From Sphaerulina vaccinii (lineage: Eukaryota; Ascomycota; Dothideomycetes; Mycosphaerellales; Mycosphaerellaceae), in assembly GCA_022570795.1 (NCBI GenBank), contig JAKUDP010000012.1, positions 1,488,001-1,552,000 on the forward strand: a stretch of 64,000 nucleotides of DNA, read 5' to 3'. Below, piece after piece: positions 30,142 through 39,370 of the stretch (position 1 is the first letter of the stretch; every line of letters starts with the position of its first letter). The notes under the pieces are model-generated. The model was not told where the DNA came from and did no database searches. It was given only the letters and a program-made list of their open reading frames with translations. Both the position numbers and the translations under genes were made by a program.

Positions 30142-31047
30142 GTTGACTGGGTATTGCTATTGTTGTGGTAGGCGACGTGGATGTTTGCTTGAAGGAGAGA
30201 ACTGTGACTCCGAGCGTGTTGTAGAGAGAAAGAAAGGTGGCAAACGAAACAGCGAGGCTTTTATGTTAGTCAAACCTCACCTGTGCGAAACCGTTTGGGG
30301 AAGTCGCGTGTCATTCACTCTCGATTTTCGCGCGGATATTACCAAAAGGATCCCAGGTTGTCCTACGAGAGCGTGGAAGGTGATTGAGCATGGAGAGAGG
30401 GAATAGCCATACCTCACATCTGCCACTCACTCTCCGTTTTGTGTGCATGTTGCCCGAAGCACCACAGCTGGCCACACGAGACCTTGGATGTTGGCCTCAC
30501 GTGGAGCGAATGGTCTACTTCTGTGTTTCATAGCTTGTCGAAAACGAGAATCGTGTTGCTGGCAAGAGAGGATAGCCAAACCTCGCTTGTGCATGTCCAC
30601 GATGCATTCACTCCCCATTCTAATTGAATCATGCCAGAATGCCTCAGCTTGTCATGCGGGGGCTTGTATGGTGACCTAACGTGGAGCTAATGGTCTGGTT
30701 CTGCCTAGACTGCATTCACTCTCCGTTTTGTATGAGCGATGCCAAAAGCACTGCAGCTTATCCTACGAGAGCCTGGATGCTGATGCAATTTGGAAAATAA
30801 GGTGGCTTCGTGCCCGCTAAGGGCTATTTCCTTCGTATCCATAACGGTCCAAGATCTCCTTGGCGAGTTGGTCTGAGATGTTCTTCAGCGCGTACACGTA
30901 CTCGTATTGCTCCAAGTACCTGCCAGCGAGTCGGTTCGGGATGTAAGTCAGCGACACCTTGCTTCCAGGCGCAGGAAGCAGAGTGCCCGATGCCGCATGT
31001 TTGCGAGTTTGCTTCCATATCCTCGAGCCGTCCTCTCGGAGATTCTC
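30142..31047. other. Intergenic region holding a diverged repeat
   Basis: This 906-bp span lies upstream of the 30.1-kb gene and downstream of FIP1. Most of it is the four-copy repeat entered separately. No frame here looks like protein. Confidence 0.5.
30312..30785 (+). repeat. Four diverged copies of a 70-100 bp non-coding unit
   Basis: Copies begin at 30312, 30424, 30605 and 30713, each opening with CA(T/C)TCACTC(T/C)CC followed by a T-rich word. They then share (A)TGCC(A/C)(A/G)AA(A/G)CAC and (C)AGCTT(G/A)TCCTACGAGAGCCTGGATG-type sequence. Copies 2 and 3 extend further with a shared ACGTGGAGC(G/T)AATGGTCT. A word AGCCA(A/T)ACCTC precedes three of them. No coding frame or terminal repeats are visible. 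Confidence 0.6.
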
Positions 31048-32231
31048 CTACCATCTCCCTCGTCGGTTCCTGCCCCCACGATGCCCTCCACCCATCTGCT
31101 GATTCTGATTCTGCTGCTCTTGCTGGAATATAGCCATTTGCTGTGCGCTTAGCCCTTCCATGCTCATCTGCTGTCCACCACCCGGACCTGAAGGAGGCTG
31201 GAAACCTTGTCCAGCCTGAGGTGTTGGTGACGCGCCGCTATCGTGCCCAAAGCCTCCCCCTTGCTGATTGAAGCCTTGCGGTCCTCCTTGCGGTCCTCCC
31301 ATACCAGGTCCACCCATGGGAGGCATGCCGCCATTCTGCATCATCTGCTGGACGAACTCAATCGGCACTCCCATAGACTGTGCCATCATTTGTGGATCCA
31401 TTCCCATCATCTCAGGCGGCATGGGCGGTGGCCCAGCTTGTTGCTGTCCGCCTCCGCCTCCCCCTCCTGGCGCACCGCCTGCGCCGAAGAAAGCTTTCAT
31501 TTGTGCATCATCTTGCTTGAGCTGATTGATAGTCCCGCCCATCGTCTGTTGTCGCACGCAGTATTGCGTCCATGTGTATTCGTCGAAGCCGTAGTTGAAG
31601 TAGTCGGTCTGATCGGTGCCTGGTAATCGCCAGGGCTTGGTATGTTCTGCTAGATCGGCATCTATGTCGACTGCTGTGATGGGTTTGCCGTTCGTCCATG
31701 TCGGTATTTGGTCGATATCTAGCTGACTCGTGCGTACTTCTGGAAAGTCTTTGCCCTCCTTGCCGTTGTGTGACAGCGTGCCCTTCACTGCTGAAGGAGC
31801 CGCTGTTGGAGCTGCTGAGCCTGCTCGGTCCTCCTTCTCCTTCTTCGTTGGCGTCCCGCTGCTCTTTTCTGGCTCGATTTTGACTGCTTTTGAGGCTGTC
31901 TTCTGCGCTTTTGCGGCTTTCGATCCGGGACTGTCGCTCTTCTCATTAGCCTGGTCACTCTTACCATGGAAAGAGAGATGCTGCTCACGGAGGTTCTGCT
32001 TTTGCGCCATCAGGCCGTTCTAGCGTGAATTGAACGTCCTAGGCATATCATTAGCTCTCTACTACATTGAACAACATAGGTGTAGGTGTTTGTGCATACG
32101 TCGTCACTATCGTCGTCGTCTGATCCATCGCTCGTCACGTCCATCTCGTCTTTGGGCTCTTCATCATTCGTCTGATCTTCCTTCTCTGCTCCACCACCTC
32201 CGCCGTAGAAGTCATCGTCGTCTTCCTCCAT
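31048..32231 (-). CDS. FIP1: Pre-mRNA polyadenylation factor Fip1
   Basis: Minus-strand exons 32231-32100, 32038-31989 and 31936-31048 join in phase to 356 residues. The N-terminus is acidic (MEEDDDDFYGGGGG, DGSDDDDSDD), then DVQFTLERPDGAKAEPP. The Fip1 motif follows (about residues 161-195), KPWRLPGTDQTDYFNYGFDE and then YTW. The C-terminus is Gly/Met/Gln/Pro-rich and ends in an RGG-like HRGGRNRRGRW. In yeast, Fip1 tethers poly(A) polymerase to the cleavage and polyadenylation factor in the nucleus. Intron 2 ends in AAGAG rather than CAG, but this is the only join that keeps the frame and the AEPP segment. An ATG at 32010 within intron-retained sequence was not used. Divergent from VPS11. 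Confidence 0.88.
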
Positions 32232-32415
32232 GGCTAGGTACGTTGGTTTTGTTGGAGATGCAGAAAGTGGTTTGCGACACGACCAAAGACTGGAGCTTGA
32301 GGTGTTCACGCGACTGAGAGTTTCGGTTTCGCATTTCACGCCTGTCACATCGCCAACCACCTTCAGGCAACTCGCTTCTCTCTCCCAACAACATCTCTGA
32401 TATGGATCGGTGACC
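32232..32415. promoter_or_regulatory. Compact shared promoter of FIP1 and VPS11
   Basis: Only 184 bp separate the two start codons. A three-codon ATG GAT CGG TGA frame (32402-32413) ends two bases before the VPS11 ATG. No other element is recognised. Confidence 0.5.
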
Positions 32416-35400
32416 ATGCCGATAGCTCCCACTGCGGTACGCCTAATCGCCACTCTCTATGATCTTCGCTGACTCCTCTATAGTGGAAGCTCTTCCATTT
32501 CTTCGACGTTTCTCAAGTCAGGCTACCGGAAGGCGATGGCACCCTGTCTCTTGAGGTAGACTACTTCAGCCTATCACCAAACTAAGTATATACTGATAGT
32601 CACAGCAAGCGAGCATCGGAACGGTGACATCTGGAAAGAACAATGTCTTCGTCGGAACGCCTTCCGGACACGTTCATCTGCTGGACCATGCATTCAAATC
32701 AGTCAGATCATGGAAAGCACACGATGCAGGCAGTGTCACCCATATAACACAGGTTCATGAGACTTCCTATCTGATCACTCTGGCCGAAACTCTACAGCAC
32801 GAACCCGAGCTGAAAGTCTGGACACTGGATCAGAACGAGAAAAAGACTGGCTTCCCACGTTGTTTGTGCACACTGACAGTACAGAATGGTCGCAAGAACT
32901 TCCCAGTGAGCGCCTTTGCCATTACGAGCGACCTTGCGCAACTTGCTGTTGGTTTTGGAAATGGTGCTGTCACAGTGGTTCGAGGTGATCTGATCCACGA
33001 TCGAGGCACGAAACAACGCACAGTCTTCGAATCCGAAGAGCCAATTACTGGTCTGGAGTTCCGCGAAGCTAGTACGACAGCTTTGTACATCTCCACAGTA
33101 TCGAAAATCCTGGCTCTTGCGATATCAGGAAAGGCGCAAGGAACACCTGCGCGAACATTGGACGAACATGGCTGTGCAGTTGGCTGCATGACTCTCGATC
33201 CGGAGTCAAACGAAGTTGTCGTCGCGCGCGAGGATTCCATCTACTACTACGGCCTCAAAGGGAAAGCCAGCTCCTTCGCATGTCAAGGTGCAAAGAAACT
33301 GGTCAATGTGCACAAGGACTACGTGCTGGTTGCCTCGCCACCAGCCAATAACTTTGGCCAGGCATCGAAGCTTGGCGCGTTCCGCACTGCTCGAGCAGAT
33401 GAGATCTTCAACACGAGCACATTCTCCATCATGAACGCTGATCTCAAGTTCACTGCCTACTCGAAGCCTATATCGAGTCAAATACACAAGGTGTTCACCA
33501 TATGGGGTGATATCTTCTTGCTCACGATCGACGGCAAGCTCTACCGATACCACGAGAAGTCATTTCAGCAAAAGCTGGAAGAGCTCTACAGTCGGAAGGA
33601 GTACCTGCTCGCGATCATGCTGGCAAAGAAGTACAACGTCGATGCTGTGCAGCAGAATGTCATCTTCCGCAGATATGGAGACTACCTGTACCAAAGAGGC
33701 GACTACGATACGGCGATGCAGCAATACTTACGCGCAATTGACAACACCGAGCCATCTCAGATTATCAGAAAGTTTTTGGACAATCAGCGCATACGAAACT
33801 TGATCGACTATTTGGAAGAACTTCACGAGCACGACAAAGCTACATCAGATCACACAACGCTGCTACTGAATTGCTATGCGAAGCTGAAGGATGTCGTCAA
33901 ACTGGAAGAGTTCATCAAGCAGCCGGGCGAGCTCAAGTTCGACCTAGACACTGCCATTATAATGTGCCGGCAGGGCCACTACTACGACCAAGCAGCATTC
34001 CTAGCCAGGCGACACGAAGAGCATGGCTTAGTCATTGACATCCTGATTGAGGATCTCAAGAAGTATGCAGAGGCACTGGCATATATTGTTCGACTGGAGC
34101 CAAAGGAAGCTTATCCGAACTTCATGAAGTACGGCACAGTGCTGCTCGAACATTGTCCAGTAGAGGCTACTCAGCTGTTCACTGACTACTTCACCGGTGA
34201 CTTCAAGCCGAAGAAGGATGCTGTGATCGTGCAAGAGACGCCAGTCACACAACAGAGCAGTGGCTTTGGCACGATGGCTTCATCGGCTGCATCAGCCGCA
34301 CAGAACTTGGCCGCGTTGATACCCTTACCATATATGAACACCAGTACGGTCCAGACTCCAAAGAATGGCGAGGAACCTGCCACGATACAGCAAGCTCAAG
34401 TGATCGAGTCACAAACAGAAGGAGAGTATATCGAGTATGAAGTGCCCAAACCACGAGTCGCATTCCCGGCGTTCATCGACCATCCTGACCAGTTCATCAC
34501 CTTTCTGGACGCTTGCATCAATAGTGAAGGAGTCAAGCGCGAGCATCGCGCCGACCTCCACACCACACTGTTCGAGATGTACCTTCACAAAGCGAGCACG
34601 ACCAAAGACAGCGACGAGAAGACAGAATGGGAGCAAAAGGCCAAGAAGCTGATCGAAGAGCAAGATGGCACAATTGACACCTCAAACGTCTTGTTGCTAT
34701 CAGACCTCGAAAAGTTCCGAGAAGGCACAATCCTGGTCAGCGAAAAGCAAGGCCTCCGCTTTGATGTGTTCCGCTCCTACACAGCCGCATACGACACTCA
34801 AGGCGCAATCAAAGCCTTACGAAAATACGGACCGGAAGAACCTCAGCTCTACCCTGCAGCTCTCGCATATTTCACATCGACACCACAAGTCCTCGACGCG
34901 GCAGGCGATGAAGTCGACGTCGTGCTCAAGAAAATCGATGAAGATGGACTCATGGCTCCTCTTCAGGTCATACAGACACTGTCAACCAACGCCGTGGCGA
35001 CAATGGGTCTTATAAAACGCTACCTCTCCATTACAGTCCAACGCGAAAGAGCCGAAATCGAAACGAATCGAAAACTGATATCTTCATATCGAAAGGATAC
35101 TGTGGCCAAACAGGCTGAGATTACAGAGCTGTCCACGAAACCTCAGTCCTTCTCACAGACTCGGTGTTCGGGTTGTGGCGCGACATTGGACCTTCCGACG
35201 GTACATTTCCTGTGCAAGCACTCTTTCCATCAAAGATGCCTTAATGTGCCCGAGGGTATCGATATCAAGAACGAAGTGGACATCGAATGTCCCCTCTGTG
35301 CGCCGCAAAATACCATAGTGAGACAGACGAGGGAGGCTCAGGTGGAGAGTGCGGGGAGACATGAGCTTTTCACTTCCAGTTTGCAGAATCCGAATGGAGA

Positions 35401-35467
35401 AGGTGGACGCTTTGGTGTCATTGGGGATTGGTTTGGTAGAGGAGTGATGAGTGCCAATGTTGAGTGA
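32416..35467 (+). CDS. VPS11: Vacuolar sorting protein 11, HOPS/CORVET subunit
   Basis: Exons 32416-32436, 32484-32555 and 32606-35467 join in phase 0 to 984 residues. The two short exons give MPIAPTAWKLFHFFDVSQVR, the typical Vps11 start. An N-terminal beta-propeller (about 1-340, GTPSGHVHLLDHAF, LAVGFGNGAVTVVRGDL) is followed by a clathrin-heavy-chain-like alpha solenoid (YSRKEYLLAIMLAKKYNVD, RRYGDYLYQRGDYDTAMQQY). The end is a C-terminal RING-H2 starting at Cys885 (CSGCGA, CKHSFHQRC, CPLC). Vps11 is a core subunit of the HOPS and CORVET tethers that drive endosome and vacuole fusion. A charged helical stretch precedes the RING. It lies on the same trafficking axis as VPS15 at the left edge, but 30 kb apart. 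Confidence 0.92.
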
Positions 35468-35662
35468 TGAGGAAGTAAGGCAGAGAGGGTGTGGGTTGGT
35501 CTGGTGTGTTCTCGTTATGAAATCGGTTCAGCAAGTCTTATGGAAGCGTCTGGCCTTGTGAAACGAGCAAACAGAGCTGGTACATGTGTCCGTCGTACTC
35601 ACAATGTAAGGACTTGAATCGGTATCCCCATGTCCAGCGACAGGAACAGAAAGCAGCACGAT

Positions 35663-36727
35663 ATGAATGGGTCATTAGCCGAGCTCCCCGCCATCGAGCG
35701 TCTGAGCTTATACAATCTAGATGTAAACCTCAGGAGTATGTGAAGTCATATCCAAATAAGATGCTGACCAAGTTACAGCAAAGCTCAACTGATCATCGTT
35801 CGACACAAGTCTCTGAAGAAGAACTGCCCGCCATCAAGCACCTGAGCCTGAACGAGCCAGTCGCGTTGCCGGACTTTCTAGAACCACTGAGCAGAAAGCA
35901 GAAGATCGAACAGCGTGACGAGCAGATCCGGCAACTTCAACCCATGAGACCAGGATATTATGACGAATGGCGGCGAGCATACATGGAGTGGATGGGTCTC
36001 GATCCGGAGACGACTTCCATGGCTTTGGACGAGGTGCATACCTTGTTCCACATCGAGATTCAAGAACTTCGCAATGCGTGCTACGCCCTGGACTATCCAT
36101 ATCTCTTGTTACACTAGCTCGAGATCTATCCTATGGGACGGCCACATGGTGTGTTTCACTTTAAGCCATTGCCACTGCCAAGCTGGTATCATGCTTCTCT
36201 TCCGATCAGCAAGCTCGACCAAGAGAGGATCAAGCTGGGGCTTGGACCGCGTAGTGATATCGCCCAAAGAGTCGCGCTGGTGAGTGATTCCAACGCTGGC
36301 TATGCACTTTATGGGCAACGTGTTCTTGAAGGCGATGCTGTGCTGCTGGATCGTTATGGTCCAGAGCTGTTCAGTCGATAGGGTCCACAGCAAGATGAGA
36401 CTTCAGCACCAAACCGCCATCTTAGCCGGCTCCTGCCTTCCCTCCTCACTCCGGCCCAGCTCAATGGTGTTCCAGGGATGTCCATGCATTTCAGCGTGAC
36501 AATGCCAGGCCTAGGTCATTCCTTTGGTCCTGTCCAGATCACTCCGTATGGGACTCGCTTGTTATCATTAGTTGAACAGCTCATACCAAGGCCAGAGCAT
36601 CACGTTCGACAGCCAAAGTCTGTAGATGGTGAATCCCTCTTTCGCGATGCATGCTGATGATTTTCCAGGTTGGCTTTGCAAACGCGGAGAATGGGTCGAG
36701 GACTCGATGATGAGGAAGGGATTATGA
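35663..36727 (+). CDS. Hypothetical gene, tentative five-exon model
   Basis: A tentative model is 35663-35722, 35779-36033, 36118-36352, 36407-36628 and 36669-36727, giving 276 residues. Introns 1 and 4 have good donors and CTGAC/CTGATG branch sites. Introns 2 and 3 are weak, but their removal eliminates in-frame TAGs at 36115 and 36379, and both have lengths divisible by three. The protein shows ELPAIERLSL in exon 1 and a close copy, ELPAIKHLSL, in exon 2, then a Pro/Leu-rich body (PGYYDEWRRAYMEWMG, LPISKLDQERIKLGLG). I do not recognise it. The alternative is a decayed gene with two nonsense codons. Confidence 0.4.
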
Positions 36728-37019
36728 GGATAGAGATCGAAGCTTCAAAGGCAGAGATGGAAGTTGTACAAATGGACATGGAGTTGAACGATCTGACGAA
36801 GTTGAGAAGAATAGGACGATGATATGAAGAGAGTGGAGACTGACATAGCTTTTTCGACTAACGTGGACCCCTCCTCCTATCATGTGAAGATCTTTCGGCC
36901 CGAGAAACGGCTTGAACTCTGTGCGGAGCTCGTTCTACACTTCACATCCTATTATGACAACCACATCTACGGTACTTGGAGTTAGAACCAAGTCAGGCAT
37001 CTTTACATCGCATCATACA

Positions 37020-37939
37020 ATGCCACAAGAATCCGACTATCAGTTCACAGACATCCTAACCACATTTCCCGCCCCATACGTCGCACATGTACAACTCAAT
37101 CGTCCCAAGAGATATAATGCCATAAATCCAGAGTAAGTAAACTGTAGCTATGGGTATCACCACTCTGCAAAGGCAGTATGAACTAACAGTCCGGACTCGC
37201 AAGAATCTTCCACTCCCTCCCCCTCGCCTTCTCCAAACTCAGCATCGACCCAGAAATCCGCGTGATCCTCCTCTCAGGATCCGGCCCTCACTTCTCAAGC
37301 GGTCTAGACGTAGTCGCCTCCTCAGCCTCCGGACCAGTGTCCCACCCAGAACCTTCAGATGACATCGCCCGAAGAACCTGGAAAGTCCGAAGACATATCT
37401 ATGACTATCAATCAGGAATGAATGCTATTGAAAGTTGTGAGAAACCTGTAATTTGTTTGTTACATGGGATTGTTTATGGTGCTGGGATCGATATAGCAGT
37501 TTCAGCGGATGTTAGATATTGCAGTGAGGATGTGGAATTTTCGGTTAAGGAGGTTGACGTAGGATTAGCTGCTGATGTGGGTACGCTCACGAGACTGCCG
37601 AAAATTGGAGTCAGTTATTCTTGGGCGAAGGAAGTTGTTTATACTGCTCGCGTGTTTGGCTCGCAGGAAGCAGAGAAAGTGGGATTTGTGTCGAAGGTTG
37701 TTGAAACGAAAGATGAATTGTTGGAAAAGGGAATGGAGTTGGCTAACTTTATTGCGAGTAAATCTCCTGTTGCTGTGCAGAGTTCGAAAGCTTTGATGGA
37801 TTTTAGTCGTGATAGGCCTGTTGCTGATGGGTTGGCGTATACGGCCGTGTGGAATGCTGCTATGGTGCAGAGTGAGGATGTTAAGAAGGCTATGATGAGT
37901 GGGATCAAGAAGACGAAGACGAGTTTTGAGAAATTGTAG
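37020..37939 (+). CDS. Enoyl-CoA hydratase/isomerase family protein (ECH1-like)
   Basis: Exons 37020-37132 and 37204-37939 join in phase 2 to 282 residues. The crotonase fold is clear: VAHVQLNRPKRYNAINPE, the first oxyanion stretch HFSSGLDVVAS, then VICLLHGIVYGAGIDIAVSA and an acidic pair (VKEVDVGLAADVGTLTRLPK). The last resembles the delta3,5-delta2,4-dienoyl-CoA isomerase subgroup, where Asp/Glu at this spot shift double bonds of unsaturated fatty acids. The C-terminus FEKL is a poor match to a peroxisomal SKL signal, so the location is open. The 71-bp intron appears to use an AAG acceptor (37201-37203), because a nearer CAG lies only a few bases after the branch site CTAAC and breaks the frame. 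Confidence 0.85.
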
Positions 37940-38253
37940 TCGACGAATGGCCAGTATTCAGAGCTCATATCATGTTCTGTTACCTCGTCTCTTGTGGCAA
38001 CTCCGAATTTGAGACTGCATTTGAGTGCTGCTCGGGCGTTTGGTTGAGTCGAGATGAACGAGAGCAGTGTGCTAGCAACCCTGTTGCAGCATTCCACCCG
38101 CGCTCATGTCAAGCTTCCTGAAAAGAGTCTCTCTGTTGAGCGTGTAAGATGTCCTTCTCTTCTGATTGTATCGAGTGGCGAAACGACTTTCAGATTCTAC
38201 CAGCCTGAGCAGAGATCCTCGATTGTGATGTTCACTCTCCCATCTCTTCTCGC
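37940..38253. other. Convergent intergenic region
   Basis: This 314-bp span lies between the 3' ends of the ECH1-like gene and the small membrane-protein gene. Nothing is recognised. Confidence 0.4.
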
Positions 38254-38776
38254 CTACAAGCCTTTCTTCGCGTCTCCAACGCTTCTCTCCTCTAACAAAT
38301 GCGGTTTCCAGAACAGAAAGACTCCTCTCATCAAGACTAGCGTACCCAGATTTGCCGCACCACCCAGTAGTGCAGTCGAAGTTATCCCCACATCTGCGCC
38401 TTTCAAATACGCGCCTCCCATTAGAGCTACGAAAGCGATCTCTGGTCCTGCCAAAGCCACATATGTAGCTCGACGGAATCCTCGTTGAGCGTCGCCCGCT
38501 GGACCAGGCTTTGGAGATGGAAGGGAGAGGAGGAGCGGGAGGGTGAGACCTGCTACGAGACCTGGACGCGCAACTGTTAGTTACTGTACGTAATGAATTG
38601 GTGTTTGAATCGAGACGTTTACCTCCGAACCACTGAGCGAGCGTTCGTGTAGCTGGAGTGATCTGTGCCGGACCTGTGACGAGGAATGAGAGGGCGTAGT
38701 CTGGCTTGAAGAGCAGAGCTGGGATGGAGGACAAGTTCGCGAGGATCTCGAGGACGAGAGCTGCTTTGAAGGCCAT
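38254..38776 (-). CDS. Small four-helix membrane protein
   Basis: Minus-strand exons 38776-38623 and 38573-38254 join in phase 1 to 157 residues across a 49-bp intron with a CTAAC branch site. Four hydrophobic segments are visible: ALVLEILANLSSIPALLF, LVAGLTLPLLLSLP, ALAGPEIAFVALMGGAYL and TALLGGAANLGTLVLM. Short loops and a charged end (ERSVGDAKKGL) follow. No signal peptide cleavage is expected. I do not recognise a named family; it resembles the many small fungal integral membrane proteins of unknown role. Confidence 0.65.
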
Positions 38777-39370
38777 TGTGGTTCTGACTGGGATCCTGTA
38801 CTTGATGGCAGTAGTGGCATATGTGAGTAAATGCTGACTTTCTCTGAGTAGCGGTTGGGTAAGATGATATATGCCTTGATCGTTATGTAGCGATCATAGC
38901 CCTACCTCTAGCATAAGCTCGCTGGACTTCAGGAACCGGTATGACGCGAAGTATGGATGGAGACTGTCACCAGCAAATAGTGAAGAACGATGACCTTGGC
39001 AGAGCTTCAAGCGCAATTCCGCCTTCGGCCAAACTCTTCCACGTCACCTCTTCAACGACGACCTCTCCCTTCACCACATGGCGAACTCACCAGCGCGGCC
39101 CACTCACACCGCGATCGGTGAGACGCTAGGTGATGCCAGGCACAGCAAGTTGCACTCGGCCAAGGTCAGATGTAACCTCCTCTCTGCCGGCCGATAGCGT
39201 GTGTTGGTGCAGGGCTGTCAGAATGTATACCACTGCCGGAACTTAACTGTGACGAACGTCACCGTGCTTTCGGAGGAGCAACTAATAGAGCAGTCGAGAA
39301 CTTCACAAAGAGCGAGATTCCCACTGACTCTTCTAGGACCACTTTGTTGTGGTACTGCAGGTCCTGCACG
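38777..39370. other. Divergent intergenic region upstream of GH89 gene
   Basis: This 594-bp span separates two divergent starts. Frames are short and of random composition. The frame of the GH89 gene is open for nine codons before its ATG without another ATG. Confidence 0.4.

Noticed and set aside
31988..32010. FIP1 starting at the ATG at 32010
   Set aside because: That frame lacks the acidic Fip1 N-terminus. Splicing three exons from 32231 keeps phase and restores the DVQFTLERPDGAKAEPP segment.
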